From positions 1,118,501 through 1,182,500 of the forward strand of contig JAYKKM010000307.1 of the NCBI GenBank assembly GCA_035772405.1: a stretch of 64,000 nt of DNA. The letters are read 5' to 3'. Under the pieces are notes generated by a model, which was not told the DNA's origin, made no database searches, and saw only the letters and a list, made by a program, of their open reading frames with translations. The position numbers and the translations under genes were made by a program. Positions within the stretch are counted from its first letter, which is position 1, and each line of letters begins with the position of its first letter. The DNA comes from Chrysogorgia sp. JL179-B06 (lineage: Eukaryota; Cnidaria; Anthozoa; Scleralcyonacea; Chrysogorgiidae). Positions 54,914 through 63,358 of the stretch are shown here, piece after piece.

Positions 54914-55918
54914 ATGGCTAGGATCAGACAAGGCAAACCACAACATATCCCGTACAAAGAAGAAAAGATAGAACGCCCAAGATATGGCAAGGGGAAAAGT
55001 TATAGTCAAATGGCGAAATTACGCAACGAAATATTTCAAAAGAAGTTGGGTCTATACCTATCAGATATATCGTCGGAGTCAGAGTCTGAAAATGAAGAGG
55101 TGGGTGTACAATTAATCGACGATGTTTGTGCAATCATCGAGTCTTCTCCACCATCATCACGCTATAACCCGCTCACGCTAGTAGATGAAATACCGCTACC
55201 TGATCTAACACAACCTATCCCGTCTTCTCCGGCACAATCAACCTATAACCCGCTCACACCAGTAGAGGAAATACCGATACCTGATCTACCTATCCAAAAA
55301 CATATTCCCGAATCGTTTCCCGTCGAAGCCGTCGATGTCTTACAATTACTGTCGCCAAATATTCCTGAAGAAAACGCCCGCGCATTACAAGAAAAAGAAA
55401 GCGTATTACAAGTACCAATACAAGAACCGTCAACGTTATTTGATTTATCAAATACGTTTGACTTTGAAAATTTAATTCCTGACAATATATTTATGCAGCA
55501 AATTATCTCGTCTATTCCCGACCCCCCATCGACATCATTTCCTCCCCAGCCTCCGTCGCCTCCTCCTATGCAACAGCTAATAGGTGTTGAAGATGAGGAA
55601 GAACAAGACATGATCAAACAATATAAAAAACAATTAATATATATAAAAAAACACAAATTAACAGGTGATGAAACAGTATCTTATATAAATATTAATAGTG
55701 ATGAAAATAGTGATATTATAGTTAGAGATTTAGATTCATATCGACAATTAAAATATATATTTAGAGAAAAAGAAAGAATAATAAGAAAATTTAATATATA
55801 TAAAAGTAATAGAATAGGAATTAGATTATTAGAAAGAAACTATCGAAAAACATTTAAGAAAATAGAAAAAGTACGTAATGAGAGTATTTTTAAAAAAAAG
55901 AATTTTAAAAAGAAATAA
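54914..55918 (+). CDS. Large proline-rich viral protein with an internal repeat
   Basis: 334 residues, intact. Basic start (MARIRQGKPQHIPYKEEK), SSESESENEE acidic patch, then a duplicated block YNPLTLVDEIPLPDL / YNPLTPVEEIPIPDL about 30 residues apart. A PPQPPSPPP stretch follows. The C-terminal 100 residues are basic and probably helical. It could be a regulatory or nuclear protein. No family recognised. Confidence 0.6.
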   Translation: MARIRQGKPQHIPYKEEKIERPRYGKGKSYSQMAKLRNEIFQKKLGLYLSDISSESESENEEVGVQLIDDVCAIIESSPPSSRYNPLTLVDEIPLPDLTQPIPSSPAQSTYNPLTPVEEIPIPDLPIQKHIPESFPVEAVDVLQLLSPNIPEENARALQEKESVLQVPIQEPSTLFDLSNTFDFENLIPDNIFMQQIISSIPDPPSTSFPPQPPSPPPMQQLIGVEDEEEQDMIKQYKKQLIYIKKHKLTGDETVSYININSDENSDIIVRDLDSYRQLKYIFREKERIIRKFNIYKSNRIGIRLLERNYRKTFKKIEKVRNESIFKKKNFKKK

Positions 55919-55986
55919 TGTGAAGAAATAAACGGGTTGTATATAAATATGTGTGTTTGTGAAATTTGTTTTTTACTTCCAAAAAA

Positions 55987-56397
55987 AATGGATATCATTC
56001 TCGAAGAACTTGCAAGAAACAATATTAAATACAAAAAATTGAAACCATTAATACAAAAATGTATTACAAATCAAGAGAATATGTTGAAAAACATTATTTT
56101 ACAAATCAATAGCCAACAAATGGAATTGATTTATAAGGAAATGGAACGTCATGAAATAGGACATATCATCGCTTTCTATTCGTTAATTTTATTTTTTTTG
56201 ATGGAAAACATGTTGGGGAAAAAGAAATTGAACTAATTCAACATTGGACAAGATTAACAATTACAGATTTTAAAATTTCAAAAAAACAACTTTTATTAGA
56301 AAAAACAATTCCTTTATTTACATTTCCTTATTTTTTTTATTTTTACACTTTTATTACAATGTTATTTACTATAATTTCACAACATCGTGTAAAATAA
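55987..56397 (+). pseudogene. Possible Bcl-2-like protein, frameshifted at a T-run
   Basis: ATG at 55987. A helical N-terminal 60 residues leads to HEIGHIIAFYSLI, which resembles a BH1 motif (WGRIxAxxxF). Eight T's near 56195 shift the frame. The second frame ends near 56397 with a strongly hydrophobic stretch (LFTFPYFFYFYTF) followed by a short basic end, as in tail-anchored Bcl-2 family members. Total size would be about 135 residues. Anti-apoptotic Bcl-2 homologs occur in several DNA viruses. This is inference from one motif and the tail. Confidence 0.35.
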
Positions 56398-56555
56398 TTA
56401 AAATTTCTAAAATCAAAAATATAATTATATGTTTGTAAATGGGTCATCAGATAAGCTTCTATATATTCTATATCGGGTTCTTCAAATATTATTCTAAAAT
56501 ATGGTGTTAATAAATTATAATCTAATAATTCCATTCCAAATGTAAATCCTGGCAC
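56343..56555 (-). CDS. Viral ORF, possibly the end of a broken gene
   Basis: About 70 residues (PGFTFGMELLDYNLLTPYF, then EEPDIEYIEAYLMTHLQTY) with no ATG of its own. It lies just downstream of 56584-57624 on the same strand and may be a separated segment. Overlaps the previous gene's 3' end in opposite sense. Confidence 0.35.
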   Translation of the reverse strand: MPGFTFGMELLDYNLLTPYFRIIFEEPDIEYIEAYLMTHLQTYNYIFDFRNFNYFTRCCEIIVNNIVIKV

Positions 56556-56583
56556 ATCGTATGTTTTTTATAGTTACAGGGAA

Positions 56584-57624
56584 TTAATGAATTATTTGCG
56601 TTGTAGAAGTTAGTATATCGAAAAAAATTTCACATCTCAAAATTTGACTATTGAAAATATAATCATTTACAGGGTTAGACAAAAAAAAAGTGGATTTTTG
56701 CTTACAATTTTTATAATTACAACACTTATTATAAGAAGAAGAGGGATAACCAAAAAGACGAAAATTATGTATGAGACGATTAAGATCAATTTCAGTTGAA
56801 TTATTATTTTCAATTCTACCTTGAGGATTATGTTTTGGACAATAAAAAATAAAAGCTGTAGCCATGCAAAATATATTATATCTATAAGATTCGCTTTTAC
56901 GAGCTAGACATACTAATAAAAAAAAAGGTGCTACAGTTAATAAATAAAGTGCAAGATCAATTAAAATAGGGAAGTCAGTGTCTCTACCTATTTTATAAAG
57001 CATCTGAAATATTAATTTTCTTCCCATCCCAAAGGGAATCGGTAAACGATTCTCTTCCTGTGAAGGTGAAACAATAGGGGACATAAAATGATAATTATCT
57101 TCATGAAAATATTGGGGTCTTGTTACAGTAATATATAAACTATCTAAGTAGATATTATCTAAACTAAATAATGAAGATAATAAATAAGGGTTCTTTGATA
57201 ATATTAACTCGTGAGGGTCTGAATGTCTATGTAAAATATATTTTTCAGGACAGTCAATATATGGAACAATATATTTAGATTTTCCTCCTTGAACGGTCCA
57301 ACATTTATAAAGTTTCATGTCTTTAACTTCTGGATCATTTAAGCGTAAACAATAAAATCCAGTGTAAAATTTTGCAAACACATCCGTTTCAATCTGTAAA
57401 CAACCAATAATTTCGCCACAATAGTAATTCAAAAGCCCAAACATCCAATAGATAAATCCAATCTGTGGATTTCTAAAGCATTGAAAATACGTGACAACTT
57501 TTAAAATATATAAAAAAGAAATGTTTTTTTCTTCCACTTTTCTTTTTTTCGATTGTCTTTCCAAAATTGCTCGTTGTCTATTTGTAAATTTAAAAACTCT
57601 TTTTCTTTTAGGTTGATTTTCCAT
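56584..57624 (-). CDS. Viral hypothetical protein with N-terminal nuclear signal
   Basis: 346 residues, intact. MENQPKRKRVFKF is a likely nuclear localisation signal. The middle is hydrophobic (LIDLALYLLTVAPFFLLVCL) and the end has NKCCNYKNCKQKS. I do not recognise it. Its ATG follows directly on a 3' splice site (TTTTTTAG). A donor (ATG|GTAAGAG) at 57758 and TATATATAAG at 57837-57846 give a promoter, short leader exon and 134-bp intron. All of these lie in the left arm of the palindrome. Confidence 0.6.
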   Translation of the reverse strand: MENQPKRKRVFKFTNRQRAILERQSKKRKVEEKNISFLYILKVVTYFQCFRNPQIGFIYWMFGLLNYYCGEIIGCLQIETDVFAKFYTGFYCLRLNDPEVKDMKLYKCWTVQGGKSKYIVPYIDCPEKYILHRHSDPHELILSKNPYLLSSLFSLDNIYLDSLYITVTRPQYFHEDNYHFMSPIVSPSQEENRLPIPFGMGRKLIFQMLYKIGRDTDFPILIDLALYLLTVAPFFLLVCLARKSESYRYNIFCMATAFIFYCPKHNPQGRIENNNSTEIDLNRLIHNFRLFGYPSSSYNKCCNYKNCKQKSTFFLSNPVNDYIFNSQILRCEIFFDILTSTTQIIH

Positions 57625-58621
57625 CTAAAAAATCAAATAAAAATACTAATCATTACAATACTATTCATAATTCTTCAGAAAAAAACTTGAAAAATACTCA
57701 CAAAAACACATAAAAAGCTTAATAAATACTAAAAATCATACAAAATTCATACTCTTACCATTGAATATTTACACGACTTCTATTGATATGTACAGTCTTA
57801 AAACATTCTACTCTTTAAAAATCTTGTCGATCGCTTCTTATATATATACATATCTCACCCTCCAATTGACTTCCGGTTTTATTTTTTGATTTTATAAAAT
57901 AAAAAACAAAAATTATATTTTACTTCCGAAATAACCACACCCACTTCACTTCGGTTCTGGTGTTCACTCGGGACACATCTCTCTCTCTTGCTCTCTCTGT
58001 CATTATTTTGTGCTCGCTTGAAAGTCGTACTCTCAAAAAAGTGCGAAGCGCTTGAACCCTCCAATGAGCTGTAGTATTTATTACTAACCAGCATTGGTGC
58101 GCATTCAACCCGCAGTACTCTTGTAAATCGCGACTGGTTTAGACTTTATTGTCTGGTCTTCCTTCCTACTTTCAAGCGAGCACAAAATAATGACAGAGAG
58201 AGCAAGAGAGAGAGATGTGTCCCAAGTGAACACCAGAACCGAAGTGAGGTGGGTGTGGTTATTTCGGAAGTAAAATATAATTTTTGTTTTTTATTTTATA
58301 AAATCAAAAAATAAAACCGGAAGTCAATTGGAGGGTGAGATATGTATATATATAAGAAGCGATCGACAAGATTTTTAAAGAGTAGAATGTTTAAAGACTG
58401 TACATATCAATAGAAGTCGTGTAAATATTCAATGGTAAGAGTATGAATTTTGTATGATTTTTAGTATTTATTAAGCTTTTTATGTGTTTTTGTGAGTATT
58501 TTTCAAGTTTTTTCTGAAGAATTATGAATAGTATTGTGATGATTAGTATTTTTATTTGATTTTTTAGATGGAAAATCAACCTAAAAGAAAAAGAGTTTTT
58601 AAATTTACAAATAGACAACGA
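57571..58621. repeat. Large palindrome, 454-bp arms, 144-bp centre
   Basis: Left arm 57571-58024 and right arm 58169-58621 are near-perfect inverted copies with only a few changes (for example CACTTCACTTCGG against CACCTCACTTCGG). Each arm holds the same TATA box, leader, intron and first 18 codons of the 56584-57624 gene, facing outward. In the right arm the copied gene breaks off at 58621. The centre (58025-58168) contains a block also seen in the second element at 61598-61665. Confidence 0.9.
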
Positions 58622-58858
58622 ATAGACAATTTCCATCTATTATTTTTTTTCCAAAATATTTCACACATCAACACACTATTTCTTTTCTTTGCCAAAATTA
58701 TTCGTTTTTACCATCTTAAAAATTCTTTCAAAAACCAACAAGAGAGTGGCGGACATGTTTCCTTCCCGATCAACAAAAGACAACAACTACCATCTTCATG
58801 TGTAAGGGATTGGCATTGGCTCGATAACCTATCAGATTGCAACATAAGTATTATTTGA
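58568..58858 (+). pseudogene. Truncated duplicate start of the 56584-57624 gene
   Basis: The first 18 codons match exactly, then an unrelated sequence continues the open frame into the terminal repeat. It is transcribable from the duplicated promoter but unlikely to make the original protein. Confidence 0.6.
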
Positions 58859-58885
58859 ATTGACTTACCCCTCCTGATTACGGAT
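58745..58885 (-). repeat. Right terminal inverted repeat (putative)
   Basis: Reverse complement of 31225-31366 with small indels, ending ACTTACCCCTCCT. No matching target duplication is visible in the flanks. Confidence 0.55.
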
Positions 58886-58959
58886 AATATTAGGATAACC
58901 AACCAGCTGGAGACTTTTTAGGACACCCCCCCCGAAACCAAATGTGTCAACTCTTCTAT

Positions 58960-59035
58960 GATTGGTCAATTCAAATACTTACTGCAATCTGATTGGTTAA
59001 GAGCTAGTGCCAATCCCTTACACATGAATAATAAT
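58960..59035 (+). repeat. Copy of the GATTGGTCAATTCAAAT repeat end
   Basis: GATTGGTCAATTCAAATACTTACTGCAATC through CCCTTACACATGAATAATA resembles both terminal repeats of the Maverick element and 27120-27235, and ends at AT repeats. Confidence 0.65.
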
Positions 59036-59090
59036 AATAATATATATCTAACTACTCCAGGTATGGTTACGCAAGGATATATACATCTAG

Positions 59091-59643
59091 TGTCACCAAG
59101 AAAGATGAAATTATGCTGGCTTTTCTCAAACAAGCATTTGTATTTCCAGTGCATGATGAAACGGAACAATTCTAGGATGGTTTGAACACCATTGGGAAGG
59201 TGGGTGACCTGGTTAAGAGCTCTCCAAATTTATTTGAAGCATTATTGTGACACCCAAACAACCTTGATCTTGCTGCTTTCATAAGCTTGTACCAAGTTGC
59301 TTTTTTCATCTGAGGGTTCTAACCACAGAAACAGAGTAAAAAAATCTATTGCTTAGAAGCTTTCCTTCAAGATCTAGATGAAGGTCAGGTTGAGAACCTG
59401 GGCCTAGAAGATATGTTGGTTTTCATTACTGGTGCCAATGCAGTGCCACCCTTTGGCTTTGACCAGAAGATCTCTGTTGCATTTTATAATCAGGATGACA
59501 GCATGAAAAGGTTCTCTTGGTCATCAAGTTCTTTATTCCTTTTTCTACCCAGAGGTATTGTAGAGACTGAAGAATTTAGCAGCATTATGTCCCAAGCACT
59601 ATTAGATTGTCAAGGATTTGGAGAAAATGTTGATTGTCGATAG
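59091..59643 (+). pseudogene. HECT-like ubiquitin ligase C-terminal fragment
   Basis: One frame reads LAFLKQAFVFPVHDETEQF, then DGLNTIGKVGDLV, then MLVFITGANAVPPFGFDQKI and FLFLPRGIVETEEFSSIMSQ. The ITGxxxxPPxGF and LxLP blocks are those of HECT/G2E3-like C-terminal lobes common in invertebrate multigene families. Four stops interrupt it (near 59172, 59249, 59310, 59355). No catalytic Cys is evident, so it is a dead copy. Confidence 0.65.
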
Positions 59644-60374
59644 CGTGTTGAATTCTTATCTCTGTGTCAATATTATGATATGCATTTTATTTGCATACTG
59701 GTTAAATCATGTTAATTATGAACTATTATCTTGTGTTAACATTATATATAGTATATGTATTTTATTTGCATACTGGTTAAATTTTGAAACTACTTTCTGG
59801 CAGATTAGTATGTACAGTTTGATGATATCATTAACAATTATAATTGCTTGATATTCTGTTACTATTGCTTGATACTTTATTTCAAGGAAACAGTTACAAA
59901 AATTAAATATGGCTGTAAATGTTGTTAGAGAGGGATTCCTGGAAATGATAGATGAAGGAGAAATATCTCTAAACTGTTACGTTCAGTTATGTAGCTCACA
60001 TTTCTCAGGGTCATTGTTCACTTACTAATTTACAATGCACATTACATGTACTGTACATATATGTCAGAGAGGTTTGTATATACATGTAACAACATCAATA
60101 TTTACTGGTACCATTTTATTTTGAAGAACATATGAACAGCTCAAAAAGGGGGTTGGGATTTCTTCTCATTTGGTTATAAATACTAGTTTAGTAATAATTA
60201 ATTAATTAATTAATAATTAATTTAGTAATGCATAATTAGGATATTTTTGATAATCATTCAGCACCTATGTTTCAACAAGATTATTTGACAGTTAATTTTA
60301 TTTTCTGGTACCTCCTTTATGAGGCCAGCTTCATCATTGTTTACTTCTGGCATGTAGAGTAGTAATTATATATA
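59644..60374. other. Gene-free stretch
   Basis: A 30-bp direct duplication (TTTTATTTGCATACTGGTTAAA at about 59686 and 59760). Otherwise AT-rich with no supported gene. Confidence 0.4.
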
Positions 60375-60700
60375 TATATATATATTCAATGTGTGTGGGA
60401 CTGGACCGAGCTCTAAGCCAATCAGAATCAAGAATGATTTGAATTGACCAATCAGAGCACAGTCCAGTCCCATATTTCCAGGGAGGTTGAACATTTTTAA
60501 GGTGTGGTCACCCTGTAAAGAACGACCAGTAATCAAATCAGGGGGATATGCACCTGGTCGTATACAAGAGGATATATATCACATATTATGATCGTGTTGT
60601 TGTACGACCAGTTTTTTAATCGTCCCTGAGTTTAACGACCAGAGAGAGAATGAAGGTCAATCAAGGTGACTAATGCTAAGCAAGTACTGACGTCATTTGC
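60375..60700 (-). repeat. MITE-like repeat, copy B (inverted partner of 1970-2340)
   Basis: A TA microsatellite, then GTGGGACTGGACCGAGCTCT, TTTGAATTGACCAATCAGAG and GACCAG/GGTCGT words, in reverse order to copy A. Confidence 0.65.
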
Positions 60701-60717
60701 TATATAGGGTTGAGAGC

Positions 60718-60942
60718 AATGATGAACCAGGAACAGGATGCTTAGTCGCAGAATTTAGTGTTCCTAACAACTGATGATCAGTGGAAAGTTTGCACAGAAA
60801 CCAAACATGTCTAAAGTGAAACTCGACGGCTATTCCAGTTTCACTTTAGACATGTTTGGTTTCTGTGCAAACTTTCCACTGATCATCAATTATTCGGAAC
60901 ACGAAATTCTGCAACTAAGCATCCTGTTCCTGGTTCATCACT
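60718..60942. repeat. Near-perfect 225-bp palindrome
   Basis: GATGAACCAGGAACAGGATGC at the left and its complement at the right. The inner arms (TGATCAGTGGAAAGTTTGCA, AACCAAACATGTCTAAAGTG) are exact, with a loop of about 20 bp near 60830. It could form a long hairpin RNA if transcribed. No coding sense. Confidence 0.85.
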
Positions 60943-61597
60943 GCTTTGAACCCCATATAGCATCCGCAACAGCACTTATTCAGATCATAATTCAATGTGA
61001 TATATATACTGACTGTAAAACACACAATGTTTGAGTGCTGCATAGGCAGATACTATTATACACAATACCTCACCCGATGCGATTTATACTTACGTGCACT
61101 TGCCATCCAAAAACTTCCATATTTTTATTTGGAGAGTTGTAATGTTTTTGAAATAAAAATAAACCAACATTTTGGCTTATAGAATTAATCATAGAAATTT
61201 CCGCCATGGAGCTCTTACCTCGACGCCATCTTATGGCCGAATGACTGATATTTCTTAGTTACAGTATTTAAAAAAATGATATTTCCTCAAAATATTTTAA
61301 GATGATATATCTCAAAAAAATTATTTGGGTATTTTTATCTTCCAAAACGTTTTAGAGATGATATCTCTGAAAAAGAGTTTCTCAAAAATATTTTAGATGA
61401 AATATTTCAAAATAAAAATTTGAGTTGTAATGTGCCTTGGAAAACGTTTTTGGGTTTATACCGTAAAGTGTTTTGAAAAAATAGAAGAAATATCCCCAAA
61501 TTTTTTTAAGAGTTTGTGAATTATGGTTGAGTATATAAGCAGGTGGGTTTCGTAATATTTTTCAGTTGGCTCCTGTTGTGTGTATTGCTCGCTTGTG

Positions 61598-61665
61598 CCG
61601 TAGTGTTTATCACTAAACTGCATTGGCGCGCGTTCACCCGTAGTCGAATTTGCGATTGGAATGAG
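61598..61665. repeat. Block conserved with the palindrome centre of the first element (58068-58137)
   Basis: CCGTAGTGTTTATCACTAAA-CTGCATTGGCGCGCGTTCA matches CTGTAGTATTTATTACTAAC-CAGCATTGGTGCGCATTCA. Differences fall at several codon positions, so coding is uncertain. It could be a shared promoter or terminus element. Confidence 0.55.
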
Positions 61666-61873
61666 ATTGACACTGGTCCATAGCGACAATCAGGTCATCC
61701 CTTATTCTATCAATTGCTTATTTTACGCCAGGGTTGTTCGTTAGCGTATGAGGGAAGAGTTAGCTATAGTAAAACACACAGGATGCAGAAGTTTGATGAA
61801 TTATTTTTAAAAACATGGTAATATTTACAAGCGACAAAAATATATATATATCACGATAAAAAGTTGTCTAAAC

Positions 61874-62230
61874 TTATACAAGAGAAGGAATTATTATGTC
61901 TTTGTCAGTTTTTATAAACTTAACATTTTTATGCAAAAGATGAGGAACATCTTCCTCCGATAATATTTTTATTGTTTTTACAGATTCTCCATGATTGATA
62001 ACTTTCAGGGTTACTTCATACGGGTGTTGTTTCATACCATTTATTTTTATTACACTACATTGTGTTGTTTCCAATATTGTAACAGGTTTGCAATCCTCCA
62101 CAAAATATATATATTCAGGATATTCTTTAAGAAAATATTCACATGAAACATAGCGCTGAAAAGTATTTTTGGTTTGGTCAAAAAAGGTTATACTATTAGC
62201 ACATATACTACAATAATGTAATACGGACAT
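61874..62230 (-). CDS. Paralog of the second element, type VEDCKP
   Basis: 118 residues from MSVLHYCSICANSITFF. IYFVEDCKPVTIL, then YEVTLKVINHG, then HLLHKNVKFIKTDKD give the same strand order as the YIYTY family (xxxCxxx, then YxLxLxV, then LxKxVKF), with a new N-terminal CxxC. Two further copies follow at 63359 and 63796. Function unknown. Confidence 0.65.
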   Translation of the reverse strand: MSVLHYCSICANSITFFDQTKNTFQRYVSCEYFLKEYPEYIYFVEDCKPVTILETTQCSVIKINGMKQHPYEVTLKVINHGESVKTIKILSEEDVPHLLHKNVKFIKTDKDIIIPSLV

Positions 62231-62336
62231 TGTTTTTTTCAGTAATGATAAAGTTTTTTAGTTTAAACATCTATATATATAATATATTTGTCTTAGAAAA
62301 GATATTTAAAAAAAAAATCAAAAACAGATATAACAG

Positions 62337-62400
62337 TATAAATAGACGGGTTTTTCGTTTTTTTATAAAGCATTGCTTGTCGTACTTCAGTTAACAAAAA
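62337..62400 (+). promoter_or_regulatory. TATAAATAG promoter
   Basis: TATAAATAG at 62337-62345, 56 bp before the ATG of the basic protein. Same spacing as promoters in the first element. Confidence 0.6.
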
Positions 62401-62555
62401 ATGAAGTGTAGGAGTTGTATAAAAAAATCGAAAACGAAAATAAAAAAACGAATACGAAAACGACGACGTTCTAAAAAAAATTCAAAAAGGAGGATGGAAA
62501 AAAGATCATCCGAATTATAATCATAAGTTTTATGAATTTTGGAAATGGTAGACGA
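62401..62555 (+). pseudogene. Basic core-like protein with QKGG site, frameshifted
   Basis: MKCRSCIKKSKTKIKKRIRK is followed by an A-run (62473-62480). The annotated frame stops at 62518. The shifted frame has QKGGW and ends with an aromatic-rich tail near 62550. Same class as 34244-34519. Confidence 0.5.
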
Positions 62556-62574
62556 TGTATTAAAAATATTTTTA

Positions 62575-62778
62575 TTAATCCAAATAAGTTTTTTTCCATC
62601 TTTGTATTCTATCATCACATTCACATAGATCAACTATTTTACTATAGAAAAGTCGTCCGTAATTATTTTTACAAAAAAAACAATAATGATGGTTTACAAA
62701 ACATTCTTTACATCTGTAATGCATGAAAAAATGATAGAAGGAATTCACTTCACAATAACAGAAACTGCAATATACCAT
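62575..62778 (-). CDS. Small zinc-binding protein, copy 3
   Basis: 67 residues, MVYCSFCYCEVNSFYHF, then CKECFVNHHYCFFCKNNY, then LCECDDRIQRW. Cys pairs and the closing DRIxRW are shared with 33609 and 33834 in the first element, so this is one of the best-conserved links between the two elements. Confidence 0.75.
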   Translation of the reverse strand: MVYCSFCYCEVNSFYHFFMHYRCKECFVNHHYCFFCKNNYGRLFYSKIVDLCECDDRIQRWKKTYLD

Positions 62779-62828
62779 CTTGACAACGTTTTTTTGGACT
62801 TTTGTGAAAATTTTATAGTTTTGAAACG

Positions 62829-62858
62829 TACTTTTATAGATTTTGGGACTATAAAAGC
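62829..62858. promoter_or_regulatory. Bidirectional core promoter, mirrored TATA boxes
   Basis: ACTTTTATAG at 62830-62839 (TATAAAAG on minus) and CTATAAAAG at 62850-62858 form an inverted pair 10 bp apart, between the divergent zinc gene and the rightward gene. Confidence 0.6.
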
Positions 62859-62907
62859 AGGGTATCAAATGTATTTTTCGATTATTTTCAACATGTGGTT
62901 GCGATCA

Positions 62908-63267
62908 ATGATTGATTTTGGAGAATGTGAATCTCATGGTTATCTTACATTGTATTATCATGCTGAACCCATACAATTAGTAAACTACGAACCTGTGGTT
63001 CCCTCGTGTTTAAGATATGGATATTATTTGTATCTGAAAGATCGTCAGGGACCTCGATATTTCAAAATGTTGTTAGTAGATGCGTTTGGGGCTCCGGTGG
63101 ATAATTTACAGAACCTCTTATCATCATTGAAGGGAAAAGATATAAATATTAAAAATAATAGTGTAGAATTAGCAAACTCAACACCTTCATTAAACATTAA
63201 GCCCTGCCTTCTCATGGGAGACAGAGGGAAACAAATGTTTTGGTTCTTTGTAATGTTTTTAAAATAA
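62908..63267 (+). CDS. Viral hypothetical protein of the second element
   Basis: About 120 residues from MIDFGECESHGYLTLYYHAE. ATGs at 62869 and 62892 are closer to the TATA box (62850) than usual, so the third is preferred. GYYLYLKDRQGPRYFKMLLV then LSSLKGKDINIKNN resembles the family's strand order weakly. Not recognised. Confidence 0.5.
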   Translation: MIDFGECESHGYLTLYYHAEPIQLVNYEPVVPSCLRYGYYLYLKDRQGPRYFKMLLVDAFGAPVDNLQNLLSSLKGKDINIKNNSVELANSTPSLNIKPCLLMGDRGKQMFWFFVMFLK

Positions 63268-63358
63268 TAAACTTTTGATAGAAAGTTAGAAACAGAAAAA
63301 AAAATATCGAGTTTTATATTTTTGTGTAAAAAATTTTATTACAAGAAAATAAATAATT

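Larger units (their letters stand above)
31225..58885. mobile_element. Maverick/Polinton-like endogenous virus element, 27.7 kb
   Basis: Bordered by imperfect inverted repeats of about 140 bp. It has a markedly AT-rich composition and gene-dense arms, and the Maverick signature set: DDE integrase (39586-40487), adenain-type protease (43061), packaging ATPase (44107), family B polymerase (45723-50557) and a penton-like protein (40490). Size fits the 15-40 kb family range. No major capsid protein was recognised. Accessory genes include Rep-like, Fic, SET, exonuclease-like and many small paralogs. Target duplications were not found. Most core genes carry frameshifts or stops, so the copy is probably inactive. 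Confidence 0.8.

Noticed and set aside
61456..61689. Minus ORF over the block shared with 58068-58137
   Set aside because: Open in both elements but substitutions do not favour third positions and flanking peptide sequence is unrelated; kept as a conserved block, not a gene.
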